From Aspidapion aeneum (taxonomy: Eukaryota; Arthropoda; Insecta; Coleoptera; Brentidae), in assembly GCA_963576565.1 (NCBI GenBank), contig CAUYVT010000039.1, positions 856,501 through 920,500 on the forward strand: DNA of 64,000 nt. The letters are read 5' to 3'. Each line of letters begins with the position of its first letter. Position 1 is the first letter of the stretch. Shown here piece by piece: positions 42,364-53,143 of this stretch. Under the pieces are notes generated by a model. The model was not told the origin of the DNA. It was given only the letters and a program-made list of their open reading frames with translations, and did no database searches. Made by a program: the position numbers and the translations under genes.

Positions 42364-45300
42364 GTAATTATTATTAATCTATGCGAAATACCTACTCGTT
42401 ATTGTATAAATACTATATCCAATGGCAAAACATTTTTTTTGCGGGATTTAATCAGACTTAGCTTTCAAATTTGCCACTACGTGCAAGCGAAATATGCTGC
42501 AGGAGAAAATTTCAGCAGTCAGTTAAATTTTGGGTAAAAATTTTTTAAAAATGATATTTTTTGAAAATTTGAACCTACAAAAATATTATTTTTTTTAGGC
42601 TTTGAACAAGCTGGTTTTCTCCTTAACACAAAAAAGTTGTTTTTTTTTAATGGGCCATGTGGTTTTTCAGTATTTCTTCTCGTTGCTGAAACAAGAAAAT
42701 TTCACTTGATCATTACTTTCGTGAAGTTATCCGCCATTTTCAAATTCAAGATGACGACCAAGACTAAAATTTTATGTTTATAAACCTTTACCTTTTATAT
42801 AACCCAGATCCTTTTCGAATTTAAAAAGGTCTTTACTATTTAAATCGGTAACGTAGTTTTTGAAATACGACTATTATACCAAGTGCTCGTTGTCTCTACT
42901 TTTGCGGAGACAATTTTTTTATGATGGTGGTGGTTTTAATTGATCATTACTTTCTTATTTTTTAACCGATTTTCATGAAACAGAAAGGGTTTTTGCCTTC
43001 GTTATTTGAGTAGGTTAACTTAAAAAGCAAAAAAAAATCGTTTCAGTCGGTTCAGAAAAAATTAAAAATTTTTTGTTTTAGCAAATTGAGACTGAAAAAA
43101 GCACCTATTGTAATCGTCATATTTCAAAAACTTATTTAAAAAGTGAATGAATACCTTGTTAAATTCAAAATGGATCTGGTTAAGATGATATCCATAATAA
43201 AAAAACGTGAAGGTTCACAAACATAGAATTTCATTCGTGGTCGTCATCTTACGTTTTAAAAAGGATAATTTTGCTTAAAACTAAATCCACGTTCAACATC
43301 ATTTCTTAAAAAGTATATGACCGATTTCAACTATAGTACCTTTTTGTGTTAGGCAAGAAACCAGTTTTTTCACAGGGTAACAATAATTTATCATTTTTGT
43401 AGCTTACATAAGAAAAAACGAGGGTAAATCATAACGTGCGGTAGTGATTAGTTTTTTTTTTAAATATGGTTTTCTGATTATGCAACGACGTATTTTCCAT
43501 TACATTCGGTTATGTGGTAAAAAAGTTTTTAAGAAATACATTTGGTGAAAATTTTTATGGGCTACCCGGTAGTAAGGGTTTGTTCTTAAATTACTTAACC
43601 CACTAAGGGAGTGATAAGTATTTGCGTTACGTAATTTAAAGATGAGCCCTAACAGGCTGAATTTTTGTAAATAGTTTCACTTTGCAGAAACTTTTTCCTC
43701 TGCGAAAATTCTTTAAAGTTCCCAACAGATTGCGCAGGCGCCAAATATATATTTAGTATTTGACAGACGAGACCCCAACCCCAAACATGTCAGAATAATG
43801 AGGTTTAGTCCGTCAGACGTTGGAAAGACGTGCGAGTGCGTACTCTGTTATGAATCTAGATCGATTTTTTTAATTAACTCACTAGGTTTTAGCAAACTAA
43901 TTCAAAATTAAGTCTCAAGCTTTGTCTTAAATTATATTTTTTTTAGAGTTTTTGTTATGACATACTTAATTAAAATTATTTTGCAGGTTTGACATTGTTG
44001 GTAGGGGCCATTATCAGGAAACTCAGTTCACTTTTATGTCGATGTTTTAAAAAAACTTTTACAATTTGACAAACGAAACTTCTGAGTTCTGAGGATGACC
44101 AAACAAATGGTCAAAACGCCGAGAACATTAACACTTAGCAACAAGTTCAAACCTGAGAAAAACTTAATATTTTCGTTTTTTAAAATGTTTAAATTAATCT
44201 ACTAAATCTATGCTATTATGAAATAATTTTTTGCAACATTTTATATTGTTGGATGTAGTAATGTAAAAATTTTGGTAAAAGTGCCTACTTACTTTACCTA
44301 AAGCCCATGTAGCACATCATTTTAGATATTTGAAAAAAAAATGACGGAAGAAGTATTTTGACGCAGTTAAAAGTTTATGAAAACTCTGCTGTTCTTACCG
44401 ATTTTCACGTTTATTACAATTTCCTCCAATAAAATAATAGTATGCAAATTCGTAGGTAATTTATTTCTGCTCAATTCTTAACTCAATATTTAAAAAATAT
44501 ATATATTATTACTACAAGCAAAAACTGTAAAAAATAAGAACACTAGCGCAGTTTTTCTAACTTGAACCATTTTCATTTAAAATAATGCTTGTAGTTATTA
44601 ATTTATTTTAAATAAAAAAGTTCTTTAGGACTTGATTCTTTGTTCCAACAAATTTTTATACAACACGTAAATCACGGTTCGGAACGCCTTTTCGTTTTAC
44701 TAATTCTTAAAGTGATTTCAGAATGGAATTCTCCATAAACATGCAATAAACTCGTTTTTATTTTTTATCTCAAGAACAAAGCAAGATACGAAACTAACTT
44801 AGTAAATAATACAGAAATTAAACAAAAGAAAGTGGAGCACAATTTTTTTGTCAAAAATATTGGTTAGCGTGCCGTTAACTAAATTAGTATTTTTTTACTA
44901 CTAACAGCACCGCCAAATTTCAAAAAGTCCCCTAAAGATATTTACGAAAAACCGTTTTTCTTTTCACACCCTTATCTTAAAAACTATGCATTTCCAGAAC
45001 ATATCCATATAAAATTTTTTCTTAAATTAAACTAAAGAATAACCTTTTAAAGATTGGCCACATACTTAAATAACACCCCGTATATCGTAGGCGCTTTGGC
45101 GCATTCCGGTCCCTAATCTATACGTCGTACAAAAAATTTGTTACCAAAATTGTTGAAAATTATGTTCTTAATAGCTTTGTAGTTTAAATGTGCCCGTTAT
45201 TTATTTTTTACAAAATAGTTTAAATGTTATAAAAACTGCGTTAGTGTTTTTATTTTTTACCTCAAAAATAACTTGAATTTAATTCTCTACAAAATTGATT

Positions 45301-48300
45301 TCCACTAAAATGGGAAATGTCCAGTGCAAAAACACAAATACAACATGGCGAACTTCCCATATCCAATATGGGGCAAGAAAGTAATTTACTGTTCAAGGGC
45401 TACTTATATCTGCATCATTTTTTTTTCCTTTCTAATATCAATAAATTAAATATAAACTGATTGGGCTTATGCTTTTTTAACAAACTGTAACCTTTATGTC
45501 ACTGATTCTTGCTTAAAGCTATTTTTGTGGAAACCTGTATTTTTATTTGATCACATACGTATAGCAGTCGAACACGATCTTATCTGCCCAGTGTTTGGAC
45601 ATGAAGAAGAATCGTATAGATAATCATATAGATAAATCGTATAGAGAATGTGAGGCCTACTCTAGGATGAGACAACAGGCACTAGGACCAACTCTGAGCT
45701 ACTGCCGATGCTGTAATGGGCCGACATATTGGACTTTGCAAAGAAAACAGGAATACTCAATGATTTACCTGTGTATGAATTTTTGAATAGGGGTACTCCC
45801 TCAAAATCGGGTGAATGTCAAACTGCGCATGCGAACTTACTTGATTTTCCGCATCTTTATTCTCATTCTCACTGGTTTAAGAATTCATACACTGGGCATT
45901 GAATGGAAATGAAAAAGGCGTTAGGCAAAAGAACTGGCGCATGGCAAAATGGGCCTACTCTATCCTGCTTGCCGAACTTACGGGTCCCCCCACCACCACT
46001 ACTATTGAAGAAAGTTATTTTGAATACTAATTTACCTATATATGTATATTAATAAAGAAATTTAACTTCTTTTCAAGGATATCCAGTTAATGACGACTTA
46101 GATCCGGACTTTTATCCAACACTGAATATTCCTGCTCCTTTTCAAAATCCCGATTCCCTTTCTTCCTTAGATATTCCTACTTTGGTAAGATATTTTTTCA
46201 AAACTTTAAATTCTATAGATGTTGTTTATTACTAACTGGCTTTTCATGTCAGTTTTTCGTTTCCCAGGGACATGCGAACCTGCAAACCTTTAAATATTAT
46301 CTCAAAAAGTTATGTACAACTTGGACATTTCTATTAGGTATGTAGTAGTTGTTAATACATAGTTTTTTGCCCGGAATTATTTCTTTTAAAATTCAAAAGT
46401 GTAGGTGATGGTATGCAAATTTTTAACATCTCCACATTTAAAAATTAAAATAAATGATATTTATTACTTATATGCAAAATAAAACCATTTTTTCACAAAA
46501 TAATTTTTTTAAGAATTTATTTACATCTTGTACAAAAATTTTGAGATAGCTGAGATATGCTGATTTTCTTTCTTTAAATTTTGTTCTCTTAACGAATTTC
46601 AAAAGTCAAAGGCTCAAATGGTCGGGACAAAAATTTCCTGTTTTTTATGAACCTAGGTGTTTTCAATTTAAAATGTAAAATATTGAAAGAACGTTTCTTA
46701 TTTTAAACGAAGCACCCTGTATGTTACTAGTTATTGAGATTCCGTTTTCTGGTTTATCAAAAATATATAATATGTCTATATAATATGTCTATGCTATGAT
46801 AAACATATTCTGAGATTTCGCTATTTAAATTTGCCAAAACTCACAATGAAAAAATCATTCCTACATAATATATCAAAAAATATAAAAAACTAAAATAATA
46901 ACAGCTTAGACAGGTGCGGACGTCAAAAGTCCCCCCTCCTGATAACTTTTGAATGGATTAAGATAAACCTTAAAGAACAGTATGGTTAATGATAACACTT
47001 AAAATATTTTTTAAGGTATTCTTCAAAACCCTTATGAGACGATAAAGTCAAAACAACTTCACATTTAAAAAACAATGAATGTAAAAATATAATAACATAC
47101 AGGGTATTTTATCAAAAATAATAAACTGCCTGTCAAATTTTTTTTCACATTTGTGCAAAAAAAATCTTAGGGTTTATACAAAAACATGAAGTTTTTGTAT
47201 TTACACTATTTAAATTATTTTTAGGGCGAAAAATCAGTTATAGAAATTGAGGATAATCATGTGGTAAGACCTTTTTAAAATATTAAAATTACGATATTAT
47301 ATCCACCCGAAATTTCTGCCAGAATTTGCTTAAAACTTCCGCCAATATTTGTGCTTCCACTCTGGCTAAAAGTTCAATCACTCAAAATTTTGGCCGTGGC
47401 TAATATCGTAGAACCTCCGATGCCACTAGCTCTTAGTGTACAAAAATCTACATTAAAATACAAATGTGTTGCAATGGCGATTCTTCTCTTAAATAATCTG
47501 TAGGGACATTCATACGTAATAGAAGCTTTTTCGAATTTTCCAGCTAAACTCTGCACCCGAGGAAATTTATGCTGAAAACCTTTTAAAATTTATCATGCAT
47601 CATAAATTTTTTGACAATATCTAATACTTTCGCTTGTTTGTAAAAATAAAAATAAGTTTTTTTTTGCAGGAGAAACTTTATTGAAAACCAAAAATACATA
47701 TTTTATACTTTTTTTTAAGTGATTCCACGGAAACTAAGTAATTTAAATTTTCAATATTTTTGGCAAAAAAAATCACTCTTTTGATAAAAACTAATTTGGT
47801 TTAATTTAAAGATCATAATAAAAAAGTTATGGACATTTTTTATGTAATTTTTAGCAAAATTAGGTTTTTTTTAACAAATCCGAGACACGGAAATCCTACA
47901 TTTTCTCAAAATAAAAGAGTTTTTAAAGTATACGCCACCAAAAAAAATACCTATTCAAAAGTACGCGATCCCGCTCCTTCACGCAATATCTCAAAAACAG
48001 GTGATCGTGCGAAAATTTTTCATCTTATAACGTCTGACAAACCGGAAGCGATATTTTCAATATCACAACACGAACAAGGGTGAACATAGGACATTGGTAC
48101 TTGATCCCTACATCAAAACGAAAGTCTAATTTCCATGGGCTATATATTTTTTGCATTTTAATATTGACAAAGATATTTTTTAACAATCGGGAATTTTTTT
48201 TTATTTGAATTTTTAGGTCAGAACTTTGTTTTGAACTTCAGAACCTACAGTGGGGACACAAAACGAGAATAACGTTTTGACATTACTTTCAGCACGTTTA

Positions 48301-51300
48301 TTTATTTTCCTTCTAAACAAACAAAGCTATGTTTTATTACTTTGGTAGCCACATTTACATTTACTGCAATTTTTTTTTTAATGGAGACTTTAAATTACTT
48401 ACTTTTTGTGGGATCACCCTTTTATGAATTTACTGTACATTATTATTTAATTAGTTTACCATTTTTCTTACATACCAGATTGTTTCCACCAAGGTAAAGC
48501 TCAGGCGCGTTTTTTTTAAAAGTAGATTCCCCAATCTAATCTATTGTAAAAAAATCTTTTAATTCCATCTTCTAACAGCGCCAGCGGTTAGATAAAATCA
48601 TGACAACATTTACTACTGCTCTAAACAGTTCATTCGAAGTCATGCCGCACCAGTATCTGAAATTCTTAAGCCAGGATGTTCTTTTTCATCGTTGGCTTCC
48701 CTCGCCTTTAGGTTTTTCCTTCCATTATACCGGGTGAGCCAAAAAAACCCGGACAATTTTTTTTGCATTATAACTTTTGAACTATACAACCGATTTTAAT
48801 GGGAGAAACTGCGCTTGATAGATAATTAATCAGAATTTTGACTGAATATACTTTTTTGTCCGCCATCTCAAAATTTAAGATGGCGGACGAAATTAAAATG
48901 TACCCTTCAAAAATGCTCGTTTATTCTGGTGTTCCGAACATGTTTTAATTATCTTTTTAAAATAGTGAAAAAGCTGCATTCTTGCTACGCACACGAGGTA
49001 CAAATTAGCAAAATCAGTTTAGACTTTCTAAAAAAAAAATTTGTTTGCATATTATACGATTCCTTGCCAATCATATCTGCATTTATTTACTTATAAATTC
49101 ATTACTAACCGATTTTGATGAAATAAAAAACATCCTGGTGAGAATTGATTGCTTTTTAAAGATCATGATTAAAATTTATCGCCATCTTAAATTTTAAGAT
49201 TGTGGACAGAATCATTCACTCATTCTTCAGAATGACGTGTGTGATATCAAACGAAAGGTAATTGAGTCTGGAGTTAAACAAAATACATTTTAGTTTTTTT
49301 TTAATAGGGTGGATGTAGATTTCAAATATTAGAGTTAGTTAGTGAAATATGGCGTGTGTAATGTGAAACAAAAGGTATTTGAGTCCGAAGTTAAGCAAAA
49401 TAGTTTAAAAAAAAACGGGGGGGGGGTAGATTTAAAAAATTAGAGTTTAAGTCAAAACATGGCTTGTGTGGTATCGAACGAAAGGTAATTGAGTCTGGAG
49501 TTGAAATAAAATATATTTTAGTTTTTAGTTATATTAGCTCACACGTACACTATACAGACCTATAGTACCTAGTGTGAGCTTAGGTGCCTATATATTGTTC
49601 AATGTTCAATGTACAATGTTCAATGTTCAATGTTCAATGTACTTTATTGCCATAAGATTTACATGGTAAATATAGACAGTGTCAGGTAAAGACTAACATA
49701 AAAGAATATAACTCCTTAAACTAATTTATGCAATTAATCTATGTAACATAAATAAAGATAAGTTTTACAAATTATTAATTTTAGAGTATATAGGTAGTAT
49801 TTCTTTTTCGCTCTTCTCGGATTTAACCTTCTCTCGAATTTAAAAACTCCCTTACTGAGTAGTATGCTTTATTTATAAGCAGTTTTTTAAGTTCCTCTCG
49901 AAATTTTTTAAAGCTTTGCAAGCTTTTTATGGTATTTGGAATTGCATTAAAAATTGTTGCACAAAAGCAGTATGGACTCTTAGCATATAATGACAGATTG
50001 TAATTAGGGATTCTAATATTTGAACTAGACCTTGTATTATGAGTATGAAGTGTGTTTACAGATGGAAATTTTTGTTGCTGTTTTTTCACAAATAGTGCTG
50101 CTTCAAAAATCAGGATAGATGGAGCTGTCATTAGATTATTTTCCCTAAACACAGGTCTGCAAGAGTCCTGATGTTTTAGTTTAAATATAAGTCGCAGTAA
50201 TCTTTTTTGCAATAGAAGAATGCGTTCAAAGTTTCTACATTGACCCCAGAACACAACTTGGTATCTTATGTGACTGTATCCTAAGGAGTAGTATACGTTA
50301 ATAAGCTGTTTAGTTGTGAGTAAGTTCTTTAGGTTCAAAATTGCAAAAAAAGTAGAGTTTAGTTTTCCTGCCACAAAACTGCAATGTTTTTCCCAAGTTA
50401 TCTGTTCATCAATTTAAGGTCCTAAAAAAGAACAGTTCTCCATTTTGATTATGTCATTGTTTTTTAATTTTAGTTTTATATCACTAATCAGTTTTCTTTT
50501 ACGGAAAACAATATAGTGAGTTTTAGAGGGATTGACCAAGAGTTTGTTTTTTTCACACCATTTGCCAAAGACTTGAAGAATAAAGTTTGACATACTTTCA
50601 AGATCTTCTAAGTTTTCTGCAGTTACTACTATAGTGCAGTCGTCTGCATATAAAACTATCTTTATGTTTTTACACTGATCCATAATGTATTTGATCATAT
50701 CGTTTATAAAAAGTATGAAAATTAAAGGCGATAAGACACTACCTTGAGGAACCCCAAAATTAGGAGTAGCTTCTTTAGATATATTTTTTTGAAATTTCAC
50801 AAATATTTTTCTCTCTGAAAGAGTGCTTTCTAACCAATCATTTATGTTTCCCCTTAGTCCCATCTCATTACATTTTTTTAAAAGAAAAGGTATAGAAATG
50901 CAATCGAAGGCACGAGTCAGATCTAGAAAGATGGCTAATGTAAGTTTGTTCGAATCAAGGTATTCGTAAATAAACTGTACTAAATCAAAAGCCGCAGTAG
51001 AAGTGGAGAAATTAGAGCGAAATCCGCGTTGATGAGGAGACAGGAGTTTGAAACGATGGATGAAAGAATTGAGTCTGTTAACTACAGTTTTCTCAAATAA
51101 CTTGGATAAAGATGTGAGCCCTGTGATCGATCTATAGTTTGAAATTAGTTCCGGATCACCTTTTTTTAATAGGGGTACTACATAACCAATTTTCAACCTT
51201 TTTGGAAAAGAACCATTTTGTATTGATACATTTAAAATATGGCATAAGGGTTTTTTTATAGAGTATTTTAATTTTTTTGGGGTGGAAGTGAGGGAAGCGA

Positions 51301-53143
51301 CAAATGCTGTTGAGTTTTTCGGCACCGAACCAGCCCTGCTATCAACTATATTTAAATGGATGGAGAACAGCTTCCAACAATACTGGATAAATATACCAGA
51401 ACTGGCTCACTCTAAGGAGTTCATTAAAGGACCTTGTAGACAGAGAGCCAGGAACATCATTGAACTGAACATATAGGAGATACGCATAGTGACTGGTCTT
51501 TTTACGGGACACTGTCGACTGAGAGTACCCATGCAGAGAACGGAACTTACAGAAGAGACCGAATGTACACTCTGTATGGAGGATGACGAAACAGTTAGAC
51601 ATGTACTGTGCGAATGTCCGGCTATTGCACGTTTACGTCAGAACACTTTCGGTAAACGTCAGATTGATTTAGAAGATCTGAACAGTGTCTCACCCAAACT
51701 CAGCTAACCTTTTTGGAGGATTAGGCATACAGTGCCACAATAGACCCACTGGTGGTCGCAGAGGAAGGGCTGCAAGGGCCACTCACTTATGAATCATCAT
51801 CATCATCAACCCAAAGGAAATGGCGACTACACACGAAAAGAACAGAAGTAAATCTCCTGCTTGAAGTTCGCACAGACTGTGAAATCCACGAACATTTAAC
51901 TATCTTAACGATAAAATACGACAGGACATGTGCCAAGCGCGGAGAGAAAGGAGCGTGACAAGAGGAGTATTCGAAGTAGAATAATTGCAAGACCTAAAGT
52001 AGGTCAGGACCTGATATTTTTTACTAACTAATACTAACGACAAATTTGTAGGTAACACCAGTTCCAACACTGCCTGTTGACTTGTGGCATATGCAGGAGG
52101 AACTGGATGAAGATGAAAATACATTGGAAAAATCTTCTCAAACAAGTTTAACAGCAGAAGACATTTCCACTATGGAAATGGAGTTGCGTGCACTGAATGT
52201 TAAACTGTATGAGTTAAGAATTAAGCTAAATAAAAAAGCCTTCAATGAAGAAACTGTGAAAGATAACAACAAAATGACTCTTCTTTTAACTGGTGTGGCT
52301 GAATATAAAACCCTAAGACTTGTATTTGAATTGATAGAGCCACATATTATCAGCCACACAAAATTAATTGCGGATAAATTCCAACATCTGCTGATAGCTT
52401 TAATGCGAATGCGCGCGGACATATTATTTCGTTTCTTGGCTCTTTTATTCAACTGCAATGAAAGAACAATATCAAGAATATTTTTTAATATGCTACATGT
52501 CTTGTTTTACAGACTGAAACATTTTGTTTTTTGGCCGAGCCGAGAAGGGTTGCATTACGCCATGCCATATTGTTTTGAGCAATACTTTGGAAACAAAGTA
52601 ACTATAGTAATAGATTGTTTTGAAATATTTATAGAAAAGCCTTCAAACTTACATGCCCAAGCATCCACTTGGTCAAATTACAAACACCACAATACAATTA
52701 AATATCTCATTGGGATTGCTCCCCATGGAGCAATTTCCTTTATTTCAAATGGCTGGGGAGGCAGAATTTCAGATAAAAAGCTGACCGAGAATTGTGGCAT
52801 CCTGGAAAATTTATTGCCAGGTGACTTGATTTTAGCCGACCGAGGATTTCTAATTCAAGATATTGTAAGGCTACATTGTGCTACTGTAAAAACTCCGTCA
52901 TTTTTAAAAGAGAAAAAACAATTAGAACCACGAGAACTGCACCAAAGCAGACATCTTTCTTCAGTGAGAATCCACATAGAAAATGTAATCGGTTGTCTGC
53001 AAAACAAATTCCAAATTCTTCATGAAACTTTACCCATCCATATCATCAGTAAGGTAGACGGGGATGACGTTGCAGCAATCGATAAAATACTGACAGTCTG
53101 TTGTGCTATTGTAAATTTGTGCCCTTCCATAATAAAGAAATAG
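42201..53143 (+). CDS. THAP zinc finger - HTH - DDE_Tnp_4 protein, four coding exons (Harbinger/ISL2EU-type transposase or domesticated derivative)
   Basis: Exons 42201-42363, 46078-46184, 47225-47263 and 52052-53143 join with GT-AG sites and matching phases (1, 0, 0) into an open frame of 466 codons. Residues 1-54 form a THAP finger: Cys6-x2-Cys9, Trp32, Cys48-x2-His51, with 'LFKTP' and 'VCENHF'; 'DFYPTLNIP' may serve as the closing box. Residues 91-103 are an acidic linker. About 130-165 is likely coiled coil, about 205-255 an HTH_Tnp_4-like region. DDE_Tnp_4 has Asp291 ('TIVIDCFEIF'), Asp366 ('LILADRGFLIQD') and Glu413 ('RIHIENVIG'). The family cuts and pastes DNA by RNase H-fold chemistry after THAP-type DNA recognition. 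Every other coding relic here is broken; this one is not. The THAP finger and the catalytic triad look intact, so either recent activity or selection as a host gene is possible. No terminal inverted repeats were found. Confidence 0.8.
43576..43649. mobile_element. Harbinger-like MITE, copy 3 (74 bp)
   Basis: TAA flanks both sides (43573-43575, 43650-43652). Ends are GGGTTTGTTCTTAAATTAC and (reverse complement) GGGCTCATCTTTAAATTACG plus TAACGC. It is little more than its two terminal repeats. It lies in intron 1 of the THAP/DDE gene. Confidence 0.8.
45771..45892. mobile_element. Small MITE with GTGTATGAATT ends, copy 2 (122 bp)
   Basis: Left end GTGTATGAATTTTTGAATAG; right end, reverse complement, GTGTATGAATTCTTAAACC. 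Interior words match copy 1 at 41227. A wider inverted pair GCCCAGTGT (45586) and ACACTGGGC (45889-45897) suggests the true ends may lie further out, or that two copies are nested. Confidence 0.7.
46078..46184 (+). other. Coding exon 2
   Basis: Acceptor TTTTCAAG|GATATCC, donor ACTTTG|GTAAGA. Completes the Gly codon from exon 1 and encodes 'YPVNDDLDPDFYPTLNIP' followed by a Ser/Pro/Asp-rich linker. The acceptor joins in phase 1 and the donor leaves in phase 0. Confidence 0.8.
46185..47224 (+). other. Intron 2 of the THAP/DDE gene (1.0 kb)
   Basis: GTAAGA at the start, 'tttaaattatttttag' at the end. Holds short dispersed insect repeats ('caccctgtatgttac' near 46711 and 'acatacagggtatttt' near 47097). 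No gene is seen. Confidence 0.65.
47225..47263 (+). other. Coding exon 3 (39-nt microexon)
   Basis: TTTTTAG|GGCGAA ... CATGTG|GTAAGAC. Encodes GEKSVIEIEDNHV, an acidic 13-residue piece. Being 39 nt and phase 0 on both sides, it could be skipped without changing the frame. Confidence 0.65.
48735..49215 (+). repeat. Partial copy of the foldback-like repeat family
   Basis: Starts 'ccgggtgagccaaaaaaacc' and runs collinear with the left arm at 39155-39650 ('ttaatgggagaaactgcg', 'acccttcaaaaatgctcg', 'aaattcattactaaccga'). It has only one arm. An inner short inverted pair 'ccgccatctcaaaattt' / 'aaatttaagatggcgg' at 48861-48889 is present. Confidence 0.7.
49215..49590 (-). repeat. Dispersed repeat with AGCTCACAC ends, copy 2
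   Basis: About three units of 100-110 bp, each with 'gtgatatcaaacgaaaggta' or a variant, then 'gagtctggagtt' and 'gtagatttcaaa', end in an inverted pair 'agctcacacgtacac' / 'gtgtgagctta'. It is the reverse orientation of 32835-33245. Confidence 0.6.
49596..49637 (-). repeat. Heptamer tail (TTGAACA)n of the minus-strand LINE
   Basis: Six copies of the 7-mer TGTTCAA (one with TGTACAA) lie at the 3' end of the minus-strand LINE, just after AATAAA on that strand. Short tandem 3' tails in place of poly(A) are typical of CR1-like LINEs. Confidence 0.8.
49596..51310 (-). mobile_element. CR1/jockey-like LINE, 5' truncated, inside intron 3
   Basis: ORF2 from the start of the RT fingers to the C-terminus is readable in one frame on the minus strand with a single stop at 50414-50416. 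The 5' part (endonuclease) is missing, and the homology ends at about 51310 against an unrelated LINE fragment. The heptamer tail marks its 3' end. It is one of the better-kept LINE copies in the window. Confidence 0.88.
49823..51313 (-). pseudogene. CR1/jockey-like LINE RT and C-terminal domain (one nonsense codon)
   Basis: Reading leftward: 'NGSFPKRLKIGYVVPLLKKG', 'YRSITGLTSLSKLFEK', 'QRGFRSNFSTSTAAFDL', 'AIFLDLTRAFDCISIPFLL', 'GVPQGSVLSPLIFILFIND', and YADD at 50639-50650. 'PSKTHYIVFRKRK' follows, then 'SFLGP' and a TAA at 50414-50416. The same frame continues from 50413 with 'IDEQITWEKH' and the C-terminal domain to 49823 ('VYYSLGYSHIRYQVVFWG'). The catalytic residues are present; the single stop and the 5' truncation make it inactive. 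Confidence 0.88.
51310..51806 (+). pseudogene. I/R1-like LINE C-terminal tail with Cys/His knuckle and ATC tail
   Basis: 'FFGTEPAL' (the end of an RNase H-linked region) leads to 'WMENSFQQYWINIPELAHSK', then a stop, then 'VTGLFTGHCRLRVPMQR' and a C-x2-C-x7-H-x4-C knuckle ('CTLCMEDDETVRHVLCECPA'). This is the usual end of I/R1-type ORF2. The copy ends with (ATC)n near 51792-51806, a common tail. It lies back-to-back with the minus-strand LINE. Confidence 0.75.
52052..53143 (+). other. Coding exon 4 (HTH and DDE_Tnp_4 domain)
   Basis: Acceptor AATTTGTAG|GTAACACC. The exon is open to TAG 53141-53143. It encodes the HTH region ('LLIALMRMRADILFRFLALL', 'NERTISRIFF') and the nuclease domain. Catalytic codons: Asp GAT 52613-52615, Asp GAC 52838-52840, Glu GAA 52979-52981. 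'GRISDKKLTENCG' sits between the first and second, as usual in this subfamily. Confidence 0.9.
53131..53136 (+). promoter_or_regulatory. Possible poly(A) signal overlapping the end of the coding exon
   Basis: AATAAA lies five bases before the stop codon of the THAP/DDE gene, so cleavage 15-25 bases downstream would leave a very short 3' UTR. This is a candidate only. Confidence 0.4.

Larger units (their letters stand above)
42364..46077 (+). other. Intron 1 of the THAP/DDE gene (3.7 kb)
   Basis: Starts GTAATT and ends 'aacttcttttcaag'. It contains a Harbinger-like MITE (43576-43649) and a small MITE (45771-45892). A phrase at 44088-44130 has the palindrome GACCAAACAAATGGTC within 'ctgaggatgaccaaac', which recalls repeated insect elements. 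No other exon was seen in it. Confidence 0.7.
47264..52051 (+). other. Intron 3 of the THAP/DDE gene (4.8 kb)
   Basis: GTAAGA at the start, 'aaatttgtag' at the end. Contains a partial foldback-like repeat (48735-49215), an AGCTCACAC-family repeat (49215-49590), a minus-strand LINE (49596-51310) and a plus-strand LINE tail (51310-51806). The stretch 47264-48730 has no recognised feature. Confidence 0.7.

Noticed and set aside
44088..44130. GACCAAACAAATGGTC palindrome as an operator
   Set aside because: It resembles a widespread repeat phrase in insect DNA; a single copy here gives no support for a regulatory role.
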